A stretch of DNA of 22,479 nucleotides from SIG673 sp045660565 (GTDB taxonomy: Bacteria > Bacillota > Clostridia > Oscillospirales > CAG-272). Positions within the stretch are counted from its first letter, which is position 1. Each line of letters starts with the position of its first letter. The notes beneath the pieces are model-generated. The model made no database searches. It was not told the DNA's origin and saw only the letters and a program-made list of their open reading frames with translations. Shown one piece after another: positions 13,253 to 19,686 of this stretch. The translations under genes and the position numbers were made by a program. Location: NCBI GenBank assembly GCA_045660565.1, contig JAZRDX010000045.1:1-22479 (forward strand). Direction: 5' to 3'.

Positions 13253-14527
13253 TTAAAATATCGGCGTTTCCTTGTCTTCTATAACCTCGTCAAGGCAGTA
13301 TTTGCTGTTAACAACCGGCTCACGGTTCATCCACTTTCCGCACGTGAAGTCGGGCATTGATACAGGGGCGCCACCAAGCGCGATAGACTGCTCGGAAAGC
13401 GGTCCTATCGCAAGCCAGGTAAGGGTATCGTAAACGTCTATCGGGGTATCCGTTCCGTTTTTAACGCTTTCAATAAACGCACGGGAAACAAGCCAGTCAA
13501 GTCCGCCGTGTCCACCTCTTCCGCCAAGCTTTACGTATTCACTGTGAAGCGGGTGATCATATTTCTCAAACATTTCGTTTTCGTTATTAAATACGCCCTC
13601 TTTGGTTATTCCCTCAACGTGGAAGGTACAAACGTCGGCTGCCGATTCCTCGCACATTCCCTCCGTTCCACGGACGGTAAAATGACGGGAATATTCAAAT
13701 CGCGGGAGCGTTGTATCAAGGGTAAGAACAACGGTTTCACCGCCGGCGCAGGTAAGAACGGTAGTTACAATGTCTCCCTGTTTAAAATCAACTCCGGTAA
13801 ACGGGTGGTCCTTCGGAACGTTCGCTTCCATATAAGCCTTAATTCCTCTTGCTTTACTTGCAAAAGACGAAAGCTTTAAGATACGGTTTCCGCGATTAAT
13901 TTTGAGAAGCTTTGAAAGCGGGCCGAACTCGTGCGTCGGGTACTGCTCCGCGTTGCGGTGCGCGTACTCGGAAAGACGGTAATGAGCTGTATCAATAGTT
14001 CCGTCCTCGTTTTTCTTAAACAGCTCGACGTCATTAAGGTAATGCTGATACCCGCCCTCGCAGTGTACAATTTCTCCGAAAAGCCCTTCTCTTACCATAC
14101 GGATAGCCATCATCTCGCGGCGACCGTAGCAGGCGTTTTCAAGCATCATAAGCGGCGCGTGCGTGCTTTCATACGCGTTAAGAAGCTCGTAGCATTCGGA
14201 AATATCATAGGCACAACCTACCTCTATCGCAGTATATTTTCCCGTTCTGAGGGAGTCTACCGCGCATTTTACGTGCATATTCCAGCCTGTCATTACAATA
14301 ATAGCGTCAACCTCTTTGTCCGAAAGCATATCGTGATAATCACGTGTAAGCTTCGGTGCGGGACGGCCCTTTTCCTTTAACATTTCAGCCGCCTCGTTCA
14401 TTCTTGCGTCGTTAACATCACATATCCAGGAAATTTCAACGTCTCCCATTTCGGAAAAACAGCTTTTGAGCACTGCCATTCCGCGTCTTCCAAGTCCTAT
14501 GTATCCTATTTTTACTGTTTTTTTCAT
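13253..14527 (-). CDS. Gfo/Idh/MocA-fold protein, GH109-like glycosidase
   Basis: 424 aa, with an N-terminal Rossmann fold (GYIGLGRRG, 8-16). The usual EKP motif of sugar dehydrogenases is replaced by EVG (102-104). It carries GEIVHCEGGYQH (151-162), YPTHEFGPLSKLLKINRGNR (196-215) and GGRGGHGGLDW near the C-terminal third, which fit GH109 proteins. These use bound NAD to cleave glycosides such as alpha-N-acetylgalactosaminides by oxidation, elimination and re-reduction. His199 in YPTH is a candidate catalytic residue by analogy. No signal peptide, so likely cytosolic. The ribosome binding site GAGAG is weak. The gene is divergent from an araC-type gene that could control it. The exact substrate is uncertain, and a plain oxidoreductase is the alternative. 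Confidence 0.82.
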   Translation of the reverse strand: MKKTVKIGYIGLGRRGMAVLKSCFSEMGDVEISWICDVNDARMNEAAEMLKEKGRPAPKLTRDYHDMLSDKEVDAIIVMTGWNMHVKCAVDSLRTGKYTAIEVGCAYDISECYELLNAYESTHAPLMMLENACYGRREMMAIRMVREGLFGEIVHCEGGYQHYLNDVELFKKNEDGTIDTAHYRLSEYAHRNAEQYPTHEFGPLSKLLKINRGNRILKLSSFASKARGIKAYMEANVPKDHPFTGVDFKQGDIVTTVLTCAGGETVVLTLDTTLPRFEYSRHFTVRGTEGMCEESAADVCTFHVEGITKEGVFNNENEMFEKYDHPLHSEYVKLGGRGGHGGLDWLVSRAFIESVKNGTDTPIDVYDTLTWLAIGPLSEQSIALGGAPVSMPDFTCGKWMNREPVVNSKYCLDEVIEDKETPIF

Positions 14528-14645
14528 AATCTCTCACTTTCCGCTGCCGAATGCAGCTAAATAACACAAATTTTCTTTTTCAGACCTAAAAAACCAAGCC
14601 TTACAGTTTTTTTCGAAGTTAAAGTGTGGAAAATTTTAAAAACTA
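14528..14645. promoter_or_regulatory. Divergent control region, GH109-like gene/araC
   Basis: The leader side of the GH109-like gene holds a small hairpin, GCTGC (14543-14547) with GCAGC (14553-14557). I find no convincing sigma-A promoter for the minus-strand gene, which would fit a weak, activator-dependent promoter, possibly using the adjacent AraC-family protein. That link is inferred from position only. Confidence 0.35.
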
Positions 14646-14674
14646 TTGACACTAACCCTTCGCTGTATTATAAT
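14646..14674 (+). promoter_or_regulatory. Perfect consensus sigma-A promoter of the araC-type gene
   Basis: TTGACA (14646-14651), 17-bp spacer, TATAAT (14669-14674). Expected start is near 14681. It rules out the longer open frame that begins at 14624. Confidence 0.92.
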
Positions 14675-14682
14675 TATATCAC

Positions 14683-14714
14683 AGCTTTTTTTGTATTTAA
14701 ATACCAAAAAAGCT
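14683..14714. promoter_or_regulatory. 32-bp near-perfect palindrome in the araC leader
   Basis: Left arm 14683-14698 and right arm 14699-14714 pair at 15 of 16 positions with no spacer; the single mismatch is T14692 with C14705. It begins about 2 nt after the predicted transcription start. As DNA it could be an operator for a dimeric regulator, including autoregulation. As RNA it would form a stable hairpin at the 5' end. Confidence 0.6.
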
Positions 14715-14743
14715 ATAAAACTTATGATTTAGGACATATTTTT

Positions 14744-15541
14744 ATGAAAAAAACAGTATTCTATCCGTTTAAAATTACCGCGTTTCACTCTGCTTTTGAT
14801 TTTAAATGGGACAGCTCGTTTAACTTTATGGGGGAGCGCCACGGATTTTGGGAGATCGTTACAGTATGTAGCGGCAAGGTAGAAATAACCGAGGACGAAA
14901 AGATTTACGTTCTTTCGGCGGGTGATATGATATGCCACGCTCCTCTTGAATTTCACCGTATAAGAAGCTACGGCGACACCGAACCGCACGTTCTCGTTAC
15001 GGCGTTTGAACACGATGGGATTCTCCCCGAAAAGCTTGCCGACGGGCCGTTTACCCTTTCGGCAGACGAGCTTGCGCAGTACAGTATGATTTTCAAAAAG
15101 CTTCACGAATGGTTTAACGAAGAAACGGACGGTAGGGAAACCGTCGGTGCGATGACAGGTCTATCTCTTTCGGATTTTATTTTGCGTTTAAGCTCGGAAC
15201 ACACTCCCGTCAAAGCCGCGAGTACGAGCGGGCGGGCGCGCGAGTATCAGCAGATCGTGAAAATTATGCAGAATGCCGTTTACGATAACCTATCTCTTTC
15301 GGATATTGCAAGATGCGCGGCGGTAAGCGTCAGTACTGTAAAGTCTCTGTTTTTCACATTTTTAGGCATTAGTCCGATAAAATATTATTCTCTTATTCAG
15401 ATCGACGAGGCAAAAAAGCTTTTATCGGAAGGTTTTTCGGTCAATGAGACCTCAGAAAAAATGAATTTCTCTTCCCCAAACTATTTTTGCTCTTTCTTTA
15501 AAAGAATTGTAGGCTGCACTCCGGCGAAGTATAAAAATTAG
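14744..15541 (+). CDS. AraC-family transcriptional regulator
   Basis: 266 aa from the ATG at 14744, which has AGGA 9 nt upstream and lies downstream of the consensus promoter. The N-terminal half is a cupin-type effector domain (ERHGFWEIVTVCSGKVEITEDEKIYVLSAGDMICHAPLEFHRI), as in AraC regulators that sense sugars. The C-terminal 100 residues hold two helix-turn-helix units: NLSLSDIARCAAVSVSTVKSLFF and FSVNETSEKMNFSSPNYFCSFFKRIVGCTPAKYK. It is divergent from the GH109-like gene, which it probably regulates; effector unknown. Confidence 0.93.
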   Translation: MKKTVFYPFKITAFHSAFDFKWDSSFNFMGERHGFWEIVTVCSGKVEITEDEKIYVLSAGDMICHAPLEFHRIRSYGDTEPHVLVTAFEHDGILPEKLADGPFTLSADELAQYSMIFKKLHEWFNEETDGRETVGAMTGLSLSDFILRLSSEHTPVKAASTSGRAREYQQIVKIMQNAVYDNLSLSDIARCAAVSVSTVKSLFFTFLGISPIKYYSLIQIDEAKKLLSEGFSVNETSEKMNFSSPNYFCSFFKRIVGCTPAKYKN

Positions 15542-15569
15542 ATTAAATCTTTTTAATTTACACAAGTGA

Positions 15570-15606
15570 AAAAGGAACCGATGAAAATCTCGGTTCCTTT
15601 TCTGTT
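15570..15606. terminator. Bidirectional terminator between araC and the isomerase gene
   Basis: AAAAGGAACCG (15570-15580) pairs perfectly with CGGTTCCTTTT (15591-15601) around a 10-nt loop. T-rich tails occur on both strands. It serves two convergent genes. Confidence 0.88.
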
Positions 15607-15618
15607 TTATTACGTAGC

Positions 15619-16473
15619 TTACGCCATTTTTTCTATCTTTTCCTTAAGGAATACGACGGAACGGGTAATATCTCCTATCGGATCCTCTCCAACCTCTCTC
15701 TCGATGGTTAAAAAGCCGTTATATCCTATATCGTGGAGCGCTTTAAGGTAGTTATCAAAATCTACGCTTCCGTTTCCGAGCGCTTCCTCTCTGAACGAGG
15801 GACCGGTTACAAGCGCGTCATCTCTGGTTACACCGTATATTATCTCGGGTTTTTTATCGTAAAGCTTTACTCCGTCCTTGGCGTGCGTATGTACGATGTA
15901 ATCGCGGAGAGTATAAACCGCCTTTACGGGATCGTCTCCCGTTACCATTACGAGATTTGCGGGATCAAGGTTTACCGCTACTCCCTTAGAACTAAGCGAA
16001 TCAAGGAACTTTTTAAGTGTAAGCGCCGTTTCAGGTCCTGTTTCAACCGCGAAATGAGCTTCCATAGAGTCAGCCGCCTCGGCAAGCTCACGACAAGCCT
16101 TCTGCATTATCTCATAGCGAGGATTGTTTTCATCGGTCGGTACAACGCCTATATGGGTTGTAACTATATCGGTTTCAAGGTCCTTTGCAAGCTCCATTAT
16201 TCTCTTTGATTTTTCAATAAGAGCGGGATTTTTTTCGGCGTTTCCAAAGCCCTGACCGAGGTCTCCGCAGATCGCGCTTACAACGAGTCCATTATCCTTT
16301 ATATATTTTAAAAGCTCTTTTCTTTTATCCTTCGTTAGATTTTCGGGAGAGTTTTCTCCGTTGGTTGAATACATCTGAAATCCGGTTGCCCCTACTTCCT
16401 TAACCTTAAGTATCGCTTCTCTCGTAGGAAGTCTGAAGGAGTCTACCATTGCGCCTATTTTAAAATATTTCAT
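15619..16473 (-). CDS. Sugar phosphate isomerase/epimerase-like TIM-barrel protein
   Basis: 284 aa, of the xylose isomerase-like/AP endonuclease family 2 TIM-barrel group. Candidate metal ligands lie in the usual places: Glu144 (AVETGPE), Asp170 (VNLDPANL), His197 (HTHAKDG) and Glu258 or Glu260 (LTIERE); His107 (TTHIGV) is another conserved active-site position. Members isomerise or epimerise sugars and sugar phosphates in the cytosol. It is the second gene of a likely unit with the SGNH hydrolase (41-bp gap). AAAGGA lies about 12 nt before the ATG. The substrate cannot be assigned. It often occurs near Gfo/Idh/MocA oxidoreductases, as in this window. Confidence 0.9.
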   Translation of the reverse strand: MKYFKIGAMVDSFRLPTREAILKVKEVGATGFQMYSTNGENSPENLTKDKRKELLKYIKDNGLVVSAICGDLGQGFGNAEKNPALIEKSKRIMELAKDLETDIVTTHIGVVPTDENNPRYEIMQKACRELAEAADSMEAHFAVETGPETALTLKKFLDSLSSKGVAVNLDPANLVMVTGDDPVKAVYTLRDYIVHTHAKDGVKLYDKKPEIIYGVTRDDALVTGPSFREEALGNGSVDFDNYLKALHDIGYNGFLTIEREVGEDPIGDITRSVVFLKEKIEKMA

Positions 16474-16514
16474 ACCGACTCTTGTTCCTTTCCGAAATAA
16501 AATAATTTTTTCGA

Positions 16515-17168
16515 TTAAAGTGCCTTTAAGAAGCCCTCAAGTCTTGAGGCGATAAGCTCATGTCCGAGGTCGTTCGGATGAAGTCCGTCGGGACAGTAAA
16601 GCTTTTTGTTGGTCTCAACCCTCGGCTGTATTCCGCTTACCGACCAAAGGTCAAGCAGAGGCAGCGCGTAGTACTCCGCAACCTCTTTTATTATTCTTAC
16701 GTACTCCTTAAGCGGTGCGGTACGTATCTTTCTTTCATTAAGAACAACGTCCTCGGAGCATCTGTGGATAGGAGTCATAATTACTATTGTAGCCGCGGGG
16801 TACTTTTTCATAAGTCCCTCCATAAGGTAGTGGCAAGCTCCGTAAAAGGTTTCGGGCGTTCTGTCGCTCATACAGCCTATCGCCGCATCTCCGTGTCCGA
16901 AATCGTTTGTTCCTCCGAATACGACTATAAGAGACGCGTCATCGTCCATAGACGGAAATCTTTCACAGTAGGAGCGATTTCTTTCGGGATCGAGAGATCT
17001 GTCCATCTGATCGGCAATTCTGCTTCCGCCGATTCCGTAATTTCTTGCAATTTTCATGCCGTTTCTCTTTGCTAAAACAGCATGGAAGATTTTGTCTGCT
17101 CCGGTAGTTCCGCAGCCCTCGGTTATGCTGTCGCCGAGAAAGTTTGCCGATACGTTCTTAAGTTCCAT
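16515..17168 (-). CDS. SGNH/GDSL-family hydrolase, probable carbohydrate esterase
   Basis: 217 aa. The four SGNH blocks are present: FLGDSITEG with nucleophile Ser14, NYGIGGSR with Gly47/Gly48, GGTND with Asn88, and DGLHPND with Asp194 and His197. No signal peptide, so it is probably cytosolic. It likely removes acyl groups (for example acetyl) from sugars, judging from neighbouring glycan genes; lipase or thioesterase activity cannot be excluded. AGGA lies about 9 nt before the ATG. It precedes the isomerase gene by 41 bp, and the two are probably co-transcribed. I see no convincing promoter in the 78 bp upstream, so read-through from the pseudouridine synthase gene is possible. Confidence 0.9.
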   Translation of the reverse strand: MELKNVSANFLGDSITEGCGTTGADKIFHAVLAKRNGMKIARNYGIGGSRIADQMDRSLDPERNRSYCERFPSMDDDASLIVVFGGTNDFGHGDAAIGCMSDRTPETFYGACHYLMEGLMKKYPAATIVIMTPIHRCSEDVVLNERKIRTAPLKEYVRIIKEVAEYYALPLLDLWSVSGIQPRVETNKKLYCPDGLHPNDLGHELIASRLEGFLKAL

Positions 17169-17246
17169 AGTCTTTTTTCCTTTTTTATTTAATATTATTT
17201 TGCGTTTTCAGTAAGGCTTTCAGTGTAGGCTTAGCTAAACGCATAT

Positions 17247-18221
17247 TTATTTGTTACTTATAAACTGCCTCGTGAACCAGATGTCCTCAATAGGAAGAGA
17301 TACCACCTTTTCGCGAAGATATTCAAATTCACCCGCGTCCTCTTTAAAAGCAAAACGGATATATCTTGAATAAAGCGCCTGATATTTATATCCGTCCTTT
17401 TTATCGTCTCGGTTTATTCCGTACTTACCGTCTCCGAGCAAGGGGTGTCCAATTGAAGCCATGTGCGCTCTTATCTGATGCGTTCTGCCCGTTACAAGCT
17501 CGACGTCAAGAAGCGCGTCTCCGTCCTTTTCTCCGATAACGGTATACTTTGTTATTATCGTTTTAACCTCACCCTTAGTCGGCTTGGTTTTATAGACAGT
17601 AACGGTATTTTTATCGCTATCCTTGATAAGATACCCATAAAGGGTATCCTTTTTCTTTTCGGGTATTCCGTGAACCGCGCAGACGTAACGCTTAACTATT
17701 TCGTCATTTCTTATTTTTTCGTTTATAAATCTGAGCGCCGCCGCTGTTTTTGCCGCTATGACAAGTCCGCCGGTGTTTCTGTCAATTCTGTTACATAGCG
17801 CGGGCTGAAAGGAGTTTTCCGCATCGGGATTATATTCGCCCTTACGGTAAAGATACGCTTTTATATGGTTTATAAGCGTATTAACGTCCTCGCTGTCGTC
17901 CGAATGAACGATAAGTCCCGGCTTTTTATTGCAGATTATTATATTTTCGTCCTCATAAACGGGGGTAACCGTCGGAATTATCGCTTTAAAAGAGCTTTCC
18001 GGTGTATCTCCCGCAAAGAAGTCGTCCTTAAGGTAAAGCTCTATTACGTCGCCCTCGTTTAGTCTTTGAGACGGCTCCGCGCGTTTTCTGTTTACCTTTA
18101 TTTTCTTTGTCCGCAGGGCTTTATACAGCATTGACTGCGGAAGCGCCTTTAAGGTCTTGGTTAAAAATTTATCAAGCCTTTGGTCGGCATCGTTTTTATT
18201 TACAGTGTAGCTTTTATACAT
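17247..18221 (-). CDS. RluA-family pseudouridine synthase (RluC/RluD type)
   Basis: 324 aa from the ATG at 18221. It has an N-terminal S4 RNA-binding domain (about 10-65, DQRLDKFLTKTL...KKIKVNRKR) and the RluA catalytic domain with NRIDRNTGG (144-152), where Asp147 is the catalytic aspartate, and the late VTGRTHQIRAHMASIGHPLLGDGKYG block. It converts specific uridines in 23S rRNA to pseudouridine. The frame continues to GTG codons at 18236 and 18251, but those lie in what looks like a palindromic repeat. The protein families usually start near the chosen ATG, although it lacks a clear ribosome binding site. Exact target position unknown. Confidence 0.9.
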   Translation of the reverse strand: MYKSYTVNKNDADQRLDKFLTKTLKALPQSMLYKALRTKKIKVNRKRAEPSQRLNEGDVIELYLKDDFFAGDTPESSFKAIIPTVTPVYEDENIIICNKKPGLIVHSDDSEDVNTLINHIKAYLYRKGEYNPDAENSFQPALCNRIDRNTGGLVIAAKTAAALRFINEKIRNDEIVKRYVCAVHGIPEKKKDTLYGYLIKDSDKNTVTVYKTKPTKGEVKTIITKYTVIGEKDGDALLDVELVTGRTHQIRAHMASIGHPLLGDGKYGINRDDKKDGYKYQALYSRYIRFAFKEDAGEFEYLREKVVSLPIEDIWFTRQFISNK

Positions 18222-18233
18222 ATAATTATTTTT

Positions 18234-18260
18234 CACGGACGTGCAATGCACTCCCCTACA
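18234..18260. repeat. GTAGGGG-type palindromic repeat remnant
   Basis: On the minus strand it reads TGTAGGGGAGTGCATTGCAC followed by GTCCGTG, with a GTGCA/TGCAC dyad centred on 18246. It resembles the very common TGTAGGGGCG...CGCCCG repeat of many Clostridia, here with a mutated right arm. Identification is from memory of the repeat, not from a search. Confidence 0.5.
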
Positions 18261-18301
18261 AATTACTCACCAAAAATTCCGCAAACCCCGCCTTAGCGAC
18301 G

Positions 18302-19624
18302 TTAGATGTGAACACTCTCACTCTGCGTCGCCATATCCGTGCAGGCGGCTGCCTGTCCGTCGCGAAGCCTCTCCGCGGCAACCGCAAGCATAAGCTTGAT
18401 ACGGTTTTCCTGATTTACGCGCGTCGCTCCGGGATCGTAGTCTATCGGTACGATATTCGCCTTCGGATAAAGGCTTCTTATCTTTCTTATCATGCCCTTT
18501 CCGACTATATGGTTAGGCAGACAGCCGAACGGCTGTGCGCAAACGATGTTTTCATATCCTGAATGAGCAAGCTCTATCATCTCAGCGGTGAGAAGCCAGC
18601 CTTCGCCCATTTTAGCACCGTATCCTATAACGTCGCCTACCATAGCCTTAAGCTCGTCATATGACGCAGGTTTATTGTACTGCGGATACTCACCGAGTAC
18701 CTTGTGCATTACGCCCTCCGTCTTTTTGAGTATACCAAGAAGCTTTTCACAGATAAACTTCTTGATTTTACTTCCGCCGTAAAGCTTTATATCCTCTATT
18801 CTGTTGTCAATCTTAAAGCTTATAAAGCCCATTATTCCGGGAACGTTTACCTCACAGTCCTGCGACTTAAGGAATTCTTCAAGGTCGTTGTTGGCAAGCG
18901 AAGAATACTTTACGTATATCTCTCCTACAACTCCAACCTTTACCTTCGGAGTTATTTTTCTTTCGATAGCGGCAAAGTCAGCCGTAATTGCTCTCATGTT
19001 TCTTTCGAGAGCAGAGTTTGTCCAGCCCTTGCCGTTTTTCAGCTGCTCGGAAAGAATACCTACCCACTTATCAACAACCTTATCGGACGCGCCTTTTTCC
19101 GTCTCGTAAGGCTCCGTCTGGTTTTTAAGTAGCATAAGCAGGTCTCCGTAGCAAAGGGAGATAATAAACTTAACAAGCATCGGTATCGAAAGCTTTAAGC
19201 TACTTTCCTTTTCAAGACCGGAAATATTGAAGGATATTACCGGAATATGACCGTAGCCCGCCTTACGGAGCGCCTTTTTAAGCAGATGTATATAGTTAGA
19301 CGCACGGCAGCCGCCTCCCGTCTGGGTTATAAGCAGAGCGGTGCTGTCAAGGTCGTACTTGCCTGAATTAAGTGCGTCTATCATCTGTCCGATAACGAGG
19401 AGTGCGGGATAACAAGTATCGTTGTGGACGTATTTCAGTCCTTCCTCAACTACCGACGGACCTTTGTTAGACAAGATTTCAACGTTATATCCGTAAGCTA
19501 AAAATATGTTTTTGAGTATGCAAAAATGTATATGTACCATATCGGGCGCGAGTATCGTATACGTTTTTTTCATTTCGTTTTTAAACGGTACGCTCGACAC
19601 GATATGAGATTTGATTTCTTTCAT
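18302..19624 (-). CDS. 2-hydroxyglutaryl-CoA dehydratase-like D-component protein
   Basis: 440 aa. It contains blocks typical of the HgdB/D-type part of activase-related proteins: HNDTCYPALLVIGQMIDAL, LITQTGGGCRASNYIHLLKKAL, VGVVGEIYVKYSSLANNDLEEFL and CAQPFGCLPNHIVGKGM. Conserved cysteines (CYP, GGC, CAQPFGC) fit iron-sulfur binding. In many relatives this part is fused to the C-terminal end of a roughly 1400-aa activase; here it is a separate gene 60 bp downstream of the activase and so likely its partner. GGAG lies only 4 nt before the ATG, a tight spacing. Substrate and physiological role are unknown; the family handles 2-hydroxyacyl-CoA dehydration or unknown Fe-S chemistry. Confidence 0.85.
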   Translation of the reverse strand: MKEIKSHIVSSVPFKNEMKKTYTILAPDMVHIHFCILKNIFLAYGYNVEILSNKGPSVVEEGLKYVHNDTCYPALLVIGQMIDALNSGKYDLDSTALLITQTGGGCRASNYIHLLKKALRKAGYGHIPVISFNISGLEKESSLKLSIPMLVKFIISLCYGDLLMLLKNQTEPYETEKGASDKVVDKWVGILSEQLKNGKGWTNSALERNMRAITADFAAIERKITPKVKVGVVGEIYVKYSSLANNDLEEFLKSQDCEVNVPGIMGFISFKIDNRIEDIKLYGGSKIKKFICEKLLGILKKTEGVMHKVLGEYPQYNKPASYDELKAMVGDVIGYGAKMGEGWLLTAEMIELAHSGYENIVCAQPFGCLPNHIVGKGMIRKIRSLYPKANIVPIDYDPGATRVNQENRIKLMLAVAAERLRDGQAAACTDMATQSESVHI

Positions 19625-19645
19625 ATATCTCCATTCCGCCGCCTT

Positions 19646-19686
19646 AAAAGCGGCTACACAAAATTTAAATTTCTAAAGCCGCTTTT
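19646..19686 (-). terminator. Hairpin between activase and D-component genes
   Basis: AAAAGCGGCT (19646-19655) pairs perfectly with AGCCGCTTTT (19677-19686), with a 21-nt AT-rich loop. It overlaps the activase stop codon. The minus-strand tail is only TTTTAAGG, so it is either a weak terminator that lowers expression of the second gene or an mRNA-processing or stability hairpin. Confidence 0.5.

Noticed and set aside
14624..14743. Upstream extension of the AraC protein by 40 residues
   Set aside because: The consensus promoter 14646-14674 lies inside this stretch, so it is not part of the mRNA. The ATG at 14744 follows AGGA at a normal distance.
17202..17242. GCGTTT/AAACGC hairpin after the pseudouridine synthase gene
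   Set aside because: Only 6 bp plus a weak inner stem and no T run on the minus strand, so I do not call it a terminator.
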